Shown here piece after piece: positions 1-5,922 of a stretch of DNA of 15,045 nucleotides. The position numbers were made by a program, and so were the translations under genes. Positions within the stretch are counted from its first letter, which is position 1; every line of letters starts with the position of its first letter. The notes beneath the pieces were generated by a model. It saw only the letters and a program-made list of their open reading frames with translations, had not been told where the DNA came from and made no database searches. Source of the DNA: JBMNNU01 sp050942695 (GTDB lineage Bacteria; Chloroflexota; UBA6077); NCBI GenBank assembly GCA_050942695.1, contig JBMNNU010000052.1, forward strand, positions 1 through 15,045, in the 5' to 3' direction.

Positions 1-353
1 CCAATGCCTCCCTGATTGAGAAGATCCTGCCTGTACTAGACGATTTTGAACGGGCTATCGGAGCAGTCCCTCAAGATCAGCAGACAACAGGCTGGGTTGA
101 GGGCATTAAGCTGATAGACAGGAAGCTTAGGAACGTTCTGGAGCAGGAAGGAGTAGTCCCAATCGAAGCCCTCGGCAAGGAATTCGATCCCTACGTCCAT
201 GAGGCGGTTTTAAGGGAGGAGGGTGAGGGCGACGTCGATGTGGTTGTGGAGGAGATCCAGAAGGGCTACAAACTCCACGACCGCGTCATCAGGCCGACTA
301 TGGTGAAGGTCGGCAAACAACGAAGTGATAACGATAAAGATAATAAGGAGTGA
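1..353 (+). CDS. grpE: GrpE nucleotide exchange factor, 3' part
   Basis: GrpE releases ADP from DnaK so that the chaperone can rebind ATP and let go of its substrate. The visible part is the C-terminal ~116 residues, read from base 3 and ending at TGA 351-353; the start lies upstream of the window. The helix end LPVLDDFERAI, then GWVEGIKLIDRKL, and the beta-wing residues EFDPYVHEAV and GYKLHDRVIRP are the hallmark GrpE C-terminal pattern. The tail after VKVG is short, charged and rich in Asp, Asn and Lys. The dnaK ATG follows the stop by 5 bases, and the dnaK ribosome-binding site lies inside the last grpE codons, so the two genes are almost certainly cotranscribed and translationally close. 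The heat-shock promoter and any CIRCE or HrcA operator would lie upstream and cannot be seen. Confidence 0.95.
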   Translation, partial: NASLIEKILPVLDDFERAIGAVPQDQQTTGWVEGIKLIDRKLRNVLEQEGVVPIEALGKEFDPYVHEAVLREEGEGDVDVVVEEIQKGYKLHDRVIRPTMVKVGKQRSDNDKDNKE

Positions 354-358
354 TAGGC

Positions 359-2254
359 ATGCCGAGGGTTATTGGAATTGACCTAGGTACTACCAACTCG
401 GTTGTGGCTGTCATGGAGGGCGGTGAGCCCACGGTAATTCCCAACTCGGAGGGCGGCCGAGTAACACCCTCGGTGGTCGCTATCTCCAAGACCGGGGAGC
501 GACTGGTAGGGCAGGTAGCCAAGCGCCAGGCAGTCACCAACCCAGACAACACCATTTTTTCGATTAAGAGATTCATGGGGCGGAAGTTCCGCGAGGACCA
601 TGTCGAGCGCGATCGTAAGCTGGTGCCTTACAAGATGGGGGAAGCCCCAAACGGAGACGTCCAGGTACACATGGGCAATAAAGCCTATTCGCCACCTGAG
701 GTTTCCGCCATGATTCTCCAGAAGCTGAAAGCTGATGCTGAGGCTTATCTGGGCGAAAAGGTCACCGATGCGGTAATCACTGTTCCCGCTTACTTCAACG
801 ACAGCCAGCGCCAGGCGACCAAGGATGCGGGGACTATTGCAGGTCTCAACGTTCTTCGAATAATCAACGAGCCGACGGCTGCGTCCCTATCCTACGGCTT
901 GGACAAGAAGAAAGATGAGACTATAGCCGTCTTCGACCTGGGTGGAGGCACCTTCGACATCTCCATTCTCCAGTTGGGTGAAGGTGTCTTCGAAGTGAAA
1001 TCTACCAATGGCGACACCCATCTGGGTGGCGACGACTTTGACCAGCGAGTGATCGACTGGCTGGCCGATGAGTTCAAGAAAGAGAATGGTATCGATCTGC
1101 GCCAGGACCGGATGGCTCTTCAGCGATTGAAGGAAGCAGCAGAGAAGGCCAAGGTCGAGCTGTCTTCGACGCAGTCCACGGAGATCAACCTGCCTTTCAT
1201 CACCGCCGACGCCAGCGGCCCGAAGCATCTGACCATGACCCTTACGCGGTCCAAGCTGGAGCAGTTGACCTCCGATCTGATCGACCGAACTATTGGCCCG
1301 GTTAAGCAAGCCCTGGCGGACGCTGGGGTTGCGGCGTCCGATGTTGACGAGGTCATCCTGGTGGGCGGCCAGACCCGTATGCCAGCAGTCCAAGAGGCGG
1401 TGAAGAAGCTGTTCGGTAAGGAGCCTCACAAGGGTGTGAACCCGGACGAGGTGGTGGCTATCGGCGCAGCCATACAGGCTGGTGTGCTGAAGGGTGAGGT
1501 GCGGGACGTACTGCTGCTGGATGTGACGCCTCTATCCCTCGGTATCGAGACGCTGGGCGGGGTGTCCACCAAGTTGATCGAGCGCAACACCACCATCCCG
1601 ACCTCCAAGAGCCAGATATTCTCGACGGCTGCCGATAACCAGACCAGCGTTGAGATACACGTGCTGCAGGGCGAGCGGCCTATGGCGGCGGAGAACAAGA
1701 GCCTTGGGCGGTTTATCCTGGACGGCATTCCACCGGCACCGCGCGGATTGCCGCAGATCGAGGTGACATTCGACATCGATGCCAACGGTATCCTGAACGT
1801 GTCTGCTAAGGATAAGGCGACGGGTAAGGAGCAGCGCATCACCATCCAGGCATCCAGCGGTCTCACCAAGGATGAGATCGACAGGATGGTAAAGGAAGCG
1901 GAGATGCACGCCGCTGAGGACCAGAGGCGGAAGGATGAGGTCGAGGCTCGGAACGTTGCCGATACTGCGGCCTACCAGGCGGAAAAGATGCTCCGCGATC
2001 TGGGCGACAAGGTACCAGCCGACATCAAGAGCGAGGTTGAGGGTAAGATCGCGGCTGTGAGGTCTGCCCTGCAGGGACAGGATGCGCAGTACATCCGGCA
2101 GACGACCGATGAACTGAACACCTCGCTGCAGAAGATTGGGCAGCATATCTACGGCCAGCAGCAGCCAGGCCAGGAGCCGCCTCCAGGCGGCGAGCAGCCC
2201 GGAGACAAGGGGCCCGATGAGGGTACCGTGGAGGGCGAGTTCCGAGAGGTATAG
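359..2254 (+). CDS. dnaK: Molecular chaperone DnaK (Hsp70)
   Basis: This is a cytoplasmic ATP-driven Hsp70 that folds and rescues proteins with DnaJ and GrpE. The 631-residue product is full length. The nucleotide-binding domain shows phosphate-1 loop GIDLGTTNS (about 6-14), VITVPAYFND (about 139), NEPTAA (about 171), phosphate-2 loop FDLGGGTFD (about 192) and adenosine motif LVGGQTR (about 334). The interdomain linker region and DVTPLSLGIE (about 387) lead into the substrate-binding domain, a helical lid, and a Gly/Pro/Gln-rich tail ending EGEFREV. The N-terminal domain keeps the segment usually absent from Firmicutes DnaK. A GTG at 350 in the same frame would add three residues, but AAGGAG at 345-350 sits 8 bases before ATG 359, so the ATG is preferred. 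It follows grpE directly, while dnaJ is about 200 bp downstream. Confidence 0.98.
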   Translation: MPRVIGIDLGTTNSVVAVMEGGEPTVIPNSEGGRVTPSVVAISKTGERLVGQVAKRQAVTNPDNTIFSIKRFMGRKFREDHVERDRKLVPYKMGEAPNGDVQVHMGNKAYSPPEVSAMILQKLKADAEAYLGEKVTDAVITVPAYFNDSQRQATKDAGTIAGLNVLRIINEPTAASLSYGLDKKKDETIAVFDLGGGTFDISILQLGEGVFEVKSTNGDTHLGGDDFDQRVIDWLADEFKKENGIDLRQDRMALQRLKEAAEKAKVELSSTQSTEINLPFITADASGPKHLTMTLTRSKLEQLTSDLIDRTIGPVKQALADAGVAASDVDEVILVGGQTRMPAVQEAVKKLFGKEPHKGVNPDEVVAIGAAIQAGVLKGEVRDVLLLDVTPLSLGIETLGGVSTKLIERNTTIPTSKSQIFSTAADNQTSVEIHVLQGERPMAAENKSLGRFILDGIPPAPRGLPQIEVTFDIDANGILNVSAKDKATGKEQRITIQASSGLTKDEIDRMVKEAEMHAAEDQRRKDEVEARNVADTAAYQAEKMLRDLGDKVPADIKSEVEGKIAAVRSALQGQDAQYIRQTTDELNTSLQKIGQHIYGQQQPGQEPPPGGEQPGDKGPDEGTVEGEFREV

Positions 2255-2264
2255 CTTACAGAGC

Positions 2265-2306
2265 GACCCATGCGAGCGGGCAAACTATAAACCGCCCGCA
2301 TGGGTC
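2265..2306. terminator. Inverted repeat after dnaK (possible weak terminator or processing hairpin)
   Basis: GACCCATGCG at 2265-2274 pairs perfectly with CGCATGGGTC at 2297-2306 around a 22-base loop that holds further GC-rich pairing options. It starts 10 bases after the dnaK stop. No T-run follows, so it is a poor match to a classical intrinsic terminator. It may instead slow polymerase or protect the dnaK mRNA 3' end. Confidence 0.35.
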
Positions 2307-2358
2307 TGCGTTGTGCATAATAACGCCCGCTGGTAACACAGTTCAGGATCGGTTACGG

Positions 2359-2387
2359 TTGATTCGGCTTTGGGCATGAGTTATATT
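2359..2387 (+). promoter_or_regulatory. Candidate sigma-70-type promoter for dnaJ
   Basis: TTGATT (2359-2364) and TATATT (2382-2387) are separated by exactly 17 bases and lie in an AT-richer stretch 75 bases before the dnaJ start. Four of six and five of six positions match the consensus. I see no CIRCE-like inverted repeat here, so if dnaJ is heat-regulated the signal is elsewhere or of another kind. Confidence 0.4.
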
Positions 2388-2395
2388 TACTTAAT

Positions 2396-2428
2396 GGGGT
2401 CACCGGAAGCCGGTATTTATATGGCCCC
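2396..2428 (+). other. Hairpin in the predicted dnaJ 5' leader
   Basis: GGGG at 2396-2399 can pair with CCCC at 2425-2428, and the inner ACCGG (2402-2406) with CCGGT (2410-2414) over a 3-base loop. It starts about 9 bases after the candidate -10 box, so it would form the 5' end of the dnaJ transcript. It could stabilise the message; a thermosensor role is speculation because the ribosome-binding site at 2449-2454 lies outside it. Confidence 0.25.
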
Positions 2429-2462
2429 AAAACAGTAGAAAACGAGGCAGGTGGGCTGCCGG

Positions 2463-3596
2463 ATGGCGATAAAGAGAGACTATTACGAGGTGCTGGGCGT
2501 TAGTCGCAACGCCTCCGCCGAGGAAATCAAAAAAGCATATAGGAAGCTAGCCTTCCAGTACCATCCGGATCGGAACCCAGAGAACGGGGCTGCCGAGAGG
2601 TTCAAGGAGGTCAAGGAGGCCTACGAGTGCCTGTGCGATCCCGAGAAGAGGTCGCGTTACGACCAGTTCGGGCATGCTGGAGTGAATGGCGACTTCGGTA
2701 TGGGCGGTATGGGTGGCTTCGAGGGCTTCGGTGCTGGTTTCCCCTTCGGTGATATTTTCGAGACCTTCTTCGGAGGAGGGGCGGCATCGGCAACTCGTCG
2801 ACATGCACCGCAGAGGGGAAGCGACCTGCGATACGACCTTACCGTAGAGTTCGAGGAAGCGGTTTTCGGCTGCGAGAGGGATCTCAAGATCCCCCGCATG
2901 GAGCAATGTCACGTTTGCTCCGGCTCAGGTGCGGAGCCTGGGACTCAACCAACCCGCTGTACGCGGTGTAACGGTGAGGGGCAGATCCGCCGAGTTCAGC
3001 AATCGATCCTAGGCCAGTTTGTCAACGTGGTGCTTTGCAGCGCCTGCCAGGGGAAGGGCACAGTGATCTCAAGCCCCTGTAAGAACTGCAATGGCCAGGG
3101 GATGGAGCGGGTAACCCGGAAGATCAGGGTGACGATACCGGCAGGCATAGACGATGGCACACAGATCCGGCTAACCGGCGAGGGAGAGCCGGGTGCCAAC
3201 GGTGGACCACGGGGTAACCTCTACGTAGTGGTCAATGTCAAGCCTCACGAGCTGTTCCGCCGAGAGGCTAATGATATCGTTATCGACCTGCCGATCAACA
3301 TAGCCCAGGCAGCCCTTGGGGATGAGATCGAAGTACCTACAGTCGATGGCCCTGTCATGTTGAAGGTGCCGGCTGGCACCCAACCGGGTAGGGTACTGCG
3401 GATTAGGGGTAAGGGTGTACCATACCTGCGAGACCGTGGGCGAGGTGACCAGCAAGTGCGCGTATCGGTTGCCGTACCCACTAAGCTGAACGACGAACAG
3501 CGGGAACTGCTGAGGCAGTTGGGCGAGAGCCTGAAGAGGGATCCCGGCGACGAAGGCCTTCTGGACAAGATCGCTCGAAAGATGAGGGGCAAATAG
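2463..3596 (+). CDS. dnaJ: Chaperone protein DnaJ (type I Hsp40)
   Basis: This co-chaperone delivers unfolded clients to DnaK and stimulates its ATPase. The 377-residue product has every part of a type I DnaJ: the J-domain DYYEVLGV start with HPD at 34-36, a Gly/Phe-rich linker (about 75-105), and four complete zinc motifs, CHVCSGSG (from 149), CTRCNGEG (166), CSACQGKG (192) and CKNCNGQG (206). The C-terminal client-binding and dimerisation domains follow. ATG 2463 gives the canonical MAIKRDYYEVLG start, with AGGTGG at 2449-2454 eight bases upstream. An in-frame GTG at 2451 overlaps that Shine-Dalgarno site and was not chosen. The ~200-bp gap after dnaK contains a candidate promoter, so dnaJ may be transcribed both by readthrough and independently. 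Confidence 0.98.
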   Translation: MAIKRDYYEVLGVSRNASAEEIKKAYRKLAFQYHPDRNPENGAAERFKEVKEAYECLCDPEKRSRYDQFGHAGVNGDFGMGGMGGFEGFGAGFPFGDIFETFFGGGAASATRRHAPQRGSDLRYDLTVEFEEAVFGCERDLKIPRMEQCHVCSGSGAEPGTQPTRCTRCNGEGQIRRVQQSILGQFVNVVLCSACQGKGTVISSPCKNCNGQGMERVTRKIRVTIPAGIDDGTQIRLTGEGEPGANGGPRGNLYVVVNVKPHELFRREANDIVIDLPINIAQAALGDEIEVPTVDGPVMLKVPAGTQPGRVLRIRGKGVPYLRDRGRGDQQVRVSVAVPTKLNDEQRELLRQLGESLKRDPGDEGLLDKIARKMRGK

Positions 3597-3631
3597 GATA
3601 CAGGTACGCTCCTCCATTTTGAAGCATTTGG

Positions 3632-3666
3632 TAGCCACGGCATCAAACCGTGGCTATTGATTTAGT
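3632..3666 (+). terminator. Intrinsic terminator-like hairpin after dnaJ
   Basis: TAGCCACGG (3632-3640) pairs perfectly with CCGTGGCTA (3648-3656) over a 7-base loop, followed by the T-rich TTGATTTAG. It lies 36 bases after the dnaJ stop and before the repeat island, a sensible end for the chaperone transcript. The T-run is interrupted, so efficiency may be moderate. Confidence 0.6.
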
Positions 3667-3672
3667 GGGGTA

Positions 3673-3714
3673 CGGACCCCACCCCCTGCCCCTCTCCTAC
3701 AGAGAGAGGGGAGC
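3673..3714 (+). repeat. C-rich palindromic repeat, family P, copy 1
   Basis: This 42-base unit begins CGGACCCCACCCCC and ends GAGAGGGGAGC. CCCCTCTC (3689-3696) pairs with GAGAGGGG (3704-3711). By direct alignment it matches the unit inside rsmE at 5577-5618 at 36 of 42 positions. An inverted relative lies at 3994-4026, so two members in opposite orientation bracket this island. Confidence 0.8.
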
Positions 3715-3754
3715 AAAGCGGGCCCAGAGTGCAGCAGTTTGAATGTCCGCAAAA

Positions 3755-3847
3755 GGCGGGTCCAGGGCACTCAACGCGAGCGAGCACAGCGTTGAGGCCT
3801 GGCGAGCGTGACGCGAGCGAGCGCAGCGTCACGAGGGTGTCCCCAAA
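3755..3847 (+). repeat. GTCCAGG hairpin repeat, family Q, unit A (double hairpin)
   Basis: Between the family borders GGCGGGTCCAGGG and GGGTGTCCCCAAA lie two consecutive hairpins. CTCAACGC (3770-3777) pairs with GCGTTGAG (3789-3796), and CGTGACGC (3807-3814) pairs with GCGTCACG (3826-3833). Both enclose an 11-base loop, GAGCGAGCACA and GAGCGAGCGCA, which differ by one base while the stems differ and still pair. The first hairpin core reappears at 12713-12779. Confidence 0.8.
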
Positions 3848-3881
3848 GGTACTATCCTCTCGGCCCTGAGGGGCCGGGCTA

Positions 3882-3936
3882 AGAGCGGGGTCCAGGGGGC
3901 GCAGCCCCATGGCGGGGTTTGGGATATCGTCCTAAA
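3882..3936 (+). repeat. GTCCAGG hairpin repeat, family Q, unit B (degenerate)
   Basis: This unit has the border GCGGGGTCCAGGG, a short core GGCGCAGCCCC, then GGCGGGGTTTGGG, and a decayed right end, GATATCGTCCTAAA, where other units have GGGTGTCCCCAAA. A small separate hairpin, CGGCCC (3861-3866) with GGGCCG (3871-3876), lies just before it. It is directly tandem with unit C. Confidence 0.7.
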
Positions 3937-3982
3937 GCGGGTCCAGGGCGCAGCGCCTGGCGGGGTTTGGGGTGTCCCCAAA
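3937..3982 (+). repeat. GTCCAGG hairpin repeat, family Q, unit C (short intact form)
   Basis: This is the simplest complete unit: GCGGGTCCAGGG, core CGCAGCG, CCTGGCGGGG, and a terminal perfect hairpin TTTGGGG (3966-3972), TGT, CCCCAAA (3976-3982). CCAGG and CGC on the left pair with GCGCCTGG on the right with one bulged G. It defines the family borders used to recognise units A, B and D. Confidence 0.75.
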
Positions 3983-3993
3983 TTTACTATTCT

Positions 3994-4026
3994 CCCTCTC
4001 CCCATGGGAGAGGGTCGGGGTGAGGG
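3994..4026 (-). repeat. C-rich palindromic repeat, family P, copy in reverse orientation
   Basis: CCCTCTCCC (3994-4002) pairs with GGGAGAGGG (4006-4014) over a 3-base loop, followed by TCGGGGTGAGGG. On the minus strand the order CCCTCACCCCGACCCTCTCC resembles the forward copies at 3673, 5530 and 5577. Its right end GTGAGG (4020-4025) is placed where the prmA ribosome-binding site should be. In one frame it translates as SPWERVGVR, a peptide typical of this repeat when it is misread as protein. Confidence 0.75.
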
Positions 4027-4034
4027 TTCTACTA

Positions 4035-4949
4035 TTGATATGGATCGAACTGAGCACGGAGGTCGAGGCCGAGGCTGTAGAGTCTGTGGCGGAGATCTTC
4101 AGCCAAATAGTGCAAGGTGGGGTAGCTATCGAGGAGCCGCTCTTGGAATCGGCGGAACCAGGTCGGGTGGAGATCGATCCCAGCAGGTTGGTGATAGTAA
4201 AAAGCTACCTGCCTGAGGGCGCCGATCTGGAGGCGAAGGTAAAACGGGCTGAGGAGGCTCTATGGCACCTCTCGCAGCTTCGTCGCATCGAGCCGCTGAA
4301 AATATCTAGGTTGGCCGAGGAGGACTGGGCCGAGGCCTGGAAGGACTTCTTTCACGTCCAGCGGATAGGCTCGCATATAGTGATAAAGCCCTCATGGAGA
4401 GAGTACGACGCTGCTCCCGAGGATGTGGTATTGGAGTTGGATCCGGGGATGGCGTTTGGCACCGGGCTCCACCCCACCACCCGGATGTGCGCGATCGCCT
4501 GTGAGCGGTACGTTCGAGATGGAATGCGAGTTCTGGACGTGGGGACGGGGTCGGGGATCCTGTCGCTGGCATCGGCAAAGCTGGGCGCAGCCCAAGTAGT
4601 GGCTGTAGACGTGGATCCAGTCGCGGTGGATGTAGCGCGTAAAAATGCTGAGATGAACGGCCTATCGGAACGTGTTCGAGTGCTTGAGGGAAGTGTCGAC
4701 GTAGGAGCCAGTGTCTCTGCCGGACCCTACGACCTGGTATTGGCCAACATAATCGCCAGCGTCATAGTGAGCCTGGCGCAGGGCCTCTACGATGTCCTGG
4801 ACCCTCAGGGCACGTTGATAGCTTCTGGGATCATCGCCGAACGGGAGGAAGAGGTCCGGGAGGCGCTGACGAGAGTGGGGCTTCGGGTCGAGGAGACTAT
4901 GGCTGAGGGCGATTGGCGAGCTATGGTATGTAGGCGTGGTGTTGCATAG
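4035..4949 (+). CDS. prmA: Ribosomal protein L11 methyltransferase
   Basis: PrmA uses SAM to methylate amino groups of ribosomal protein L11. The product has an N-terminal substrate-recognition domain (WIELSTEVEAEAVES, about residues 3-17) joined to a class I Rossmann methyltransferase domain. Diagnostic motifs are FGTGLHPTT (about 141), SAM-binding DVGTGSG (about 168), acidic VDVDP after strand 2, and the PrmA active-site region LANIIAS (about 236). With TTG 4035 the protein is 304 residues, close to the family size, and begins MIWIELS as relatives do. The reading frame stays open upstream to GTG 3972, but that stretch is repeat DNA. GTGAGG at 4020-4025 gives a reasonable Shine-Dalgarno about 9 bases before the TTG; GTG 4020 is the main alternative start. 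The 3' end overlaps rsmE by up to 14 bases. Confidence 0.93.
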   Translation: MIWIELSTEVEAEAVESVAEIFSQIVQGGVAIEEPLLESAEPGRVEIDPSRLVIVKSYLPEGADLEAKVKRAEEALWHLSQLRRIEPLKISRLAEEDWAEAWKDFFHVQRIGSHIVIKPSWREYDAAPEDVVLELDPGMAFGTGLHPTTRMCAIACERYVRDGMRVLDVGTGSGILSLASAKLGAAQVVAVDVDPVAVDVARKNAEMNGLSERVRVLEGSVDVGASVSAGPYDLVLANIIASVIVSLAQGLYDVLDPQGTLIASGIIAEREEEVREALTRVGLRVEETMAEGDWRAMVCRRGVA

Positions 4950-5922
4950 CTTTTTCGTCGATCCTGGCACAGTCCAGGAGGGGCGAGTAGAGATCCGAGG
5001 GAAGACCGCCCATCAGATTGCTAAGGTGCTTCGGTTGCAGCCGGGCGAGGTTATCGACCTGCTGGACAACTCCGGCTTCGTATACCCGGCACGGATAGCT
5101 ACGGTTTCGAAAAGTAGCGTGTGGGTCGAGGTGATTGAGCGAAGGCCTGGAGAAACCGAACCCAAGGTCGAACTTGTGTTGTACCAGGCTCTGTTGAAGG
5201 GACAGAAGTTCGACTGGGTGTTGCAGAAGGGGACAGAGATAGGGGTTTCCCATTTCGTCCCGGTACTCAGCGAGCGGTGCGTATCCCGTCCGTCGACCAG
5301 TGATATCCAGCGAAAGGTAAAGCGTTGGGCAGAGATAGCGAAGGAGGCAGCCGAGCAATCGAAGAGGGCGGTAATCCCACAGGTAGCTACCATGCTTTCG
5401 TTCGACGATGCGTGCAAGGAAGCAGGTGGGATGGAGCTATCGATAATGGCGTGGGAGGAGGAGTCGACCTCTAGGGGCTTCCGAGCATTGTTGCGTGAGC
5501 CAGGCATATTAGAGGGGAGACGAGAGGGCGGACTCCACCCCCAGCCCCTCCCCCACGGGAAGAGGGGTATGAGGGACGGACCCCACCCCCGGCCCCTCCC
5601 CCACATGGAGAGGGGAGATACCCAGAACTCAGAACTCAGAACCCAGAACTCAGAACCGTCCTCAGGACGCAGGACTCAGGACTCAGGACTCAGGACGCAG
5701 GATTCAGGGCTCGACACCCAGCACTCAGCAGATCAGCCGAGCCGGGTAAGGGTGGCTCTCTTAGTGGGGCCTGAGGGCGGTTTTTCTGAGAGGGAAGCTT
5801 TGATTGCCAAGCAAGCCGGAGTGACACTGGTAAGTCTGGGCCCCAGGATACTCCGCGCTGAAACGGCAGCGTTGGTAGCAACGACGGTACTGTTGTACGA
5901 GATGGGGGACTTAGGTGGATAA
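4936..5922 (+). CDS. rsmE: 16S rRNA (uracil(1498)-N(3))-methyltransferase with repeat-derived insertion
   Basis: RsmE methylates N3 of U1498 in 16S rRNA using SAM and belongs to the SPOUT knotted methyltransferases. The N-terminal PUA-like domain starts LHSFFVDP, and the family motifs KGQKFDWVLQKGTEIGVSHF (about 92-111), KRWAEIAKEAAEQSKRAVIP, LLVGPEGGFS (about 275) and LGPRILRAETA (about 301) are all present. The protein is 328 residues against about 240-250 for the family. The excess, about residues 193-266, is translated repeat DNA: HPQPLPHGKRG and HPRPLPHMERG units, then heptapeptide-like TQNSELR/TQDSGLR. It lies in the loop before the knot motif GPEGG, and the frame stays open. Starts GTG 4936, GTG 4939 or TTG 4942 are all possible; all overlap prmA. 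It overlaps the next gene by 8 bases. The enzyme may still be active because no catalytic motif is interrupted. Confidence 0.93.
   Translation: MVLHSFFVDPGTVQEGRVEIRGKTAHQIAKVLRLQPGEVIDLLDNSGFVYPARIATVSKSSVWVEVIERRPGETEPKVELVLYQALLKGQKFDWVLQKGTEIGVSHFVPVLSERCVSRPSTSDIQRKVKRWAEIAKEAAEQSKRAVIPQVATMLSFDDACKEAGGMELSIMAWEEESTSRGFRALLREPGILEGRREGGLHPQPLPHGKRGMRDGPHPRPLPHMERGDTQNSELRTQNSEPSSGRRTQDSGLRTQDSGLDTQHSADQPSRVRVALLVGPEGGFSEREALIAKQAGVTLVSLGPRILRAETAALVATTVLLYEMGDLGG
5530..5567 (+). repeat. C-rich palindromic repeat, family P, inside rsmE (first copy)
   Basis: The unit begins GGACTCCACCCCCAGCCCC and ends GGGAAGAGGGG. It lies in the rsmE reading frame and encodes HPQPLPHGKRG. It is related to the unit at 5577 and to the intergenic copy at 3673. 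Confidence 0.75.
5577..5618 (+). repeat. C-rich palindromic repeat, family P, inside rsmE (second copy)
   Basis: This 42-base unit matches 3673-3714 at 36 of 42 positions with no gaps, counted by direct alignment. It is translated in rsmE as HPRPLPHMERG. Together with 5530-5567 it forms a tandem pair in the same orientation. Confidence 0.8.
5621..5730 (+). repeat. Heptanucleotide tandem repeats inside rsmE
   Basis: Five heptads of the form C[C/T]CAGAA fill 5621-5655, then a 5-base break, then seven CAGG-type heptads (CTCAGGA, CGCAGGA, TTCAGGG) at 5661-5709 and three looser ones to 5730. Because 7 is not a multiple of 3, every three heptads encode seven residues, which gives the peptide periodicity TQNSELR and TQDSGLR. 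The complementary heptad GAGTCCT occurs at the end of hemB. Confidence 0.85.

Noticed and set aside
1532..2146. 204-codon open frame antisense to dnaK, and others at 887-1429
   Set aside because: They lie opposite strongly conserved dnaK codons and have no recognisable motifs or good start signals; long shadow frames are expected at this GC content.
2255..2462. CIRCE operator for HrcA upstream of dnaJ
   Set aside because: No TTAGCACTC/GAGTGCTAA-like inverted repeat is present; the palindromes there have different sequences.
3662..3910. Minus-strand open frame across the repeat island
   Set aside because: It consists of translated palindromic repeats (for example PLCSPLSVGEGQG) and resembles no protein family I know.
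3972..4034. Longer prmA starting at GTG 3972
   Set aside because: The extra residues (SPNLLFSLSPWERVGVR) are a translation of the palindromic repeats; the family N-terminus begins at about TTG 4035.
5013..5606. 197-codon open frame antisense to rsmE
   Set aside because: It mirrors conserved rsmE and the repeat insertion; the WGRGRGW-type residues come from the C-rich repeats.
5621..5730. CRISPR-like array
   Set aside because: Units are 7 bases with no spacers and there are no cas genes; it is a simple tandem repeat.
5530..5730. rsmE as a pseudogene or frameshifted gene
   Set aside because: The frame is open through the repeats and every downstream family motif is intact, so an insertion-bearing functional gene is more likely.
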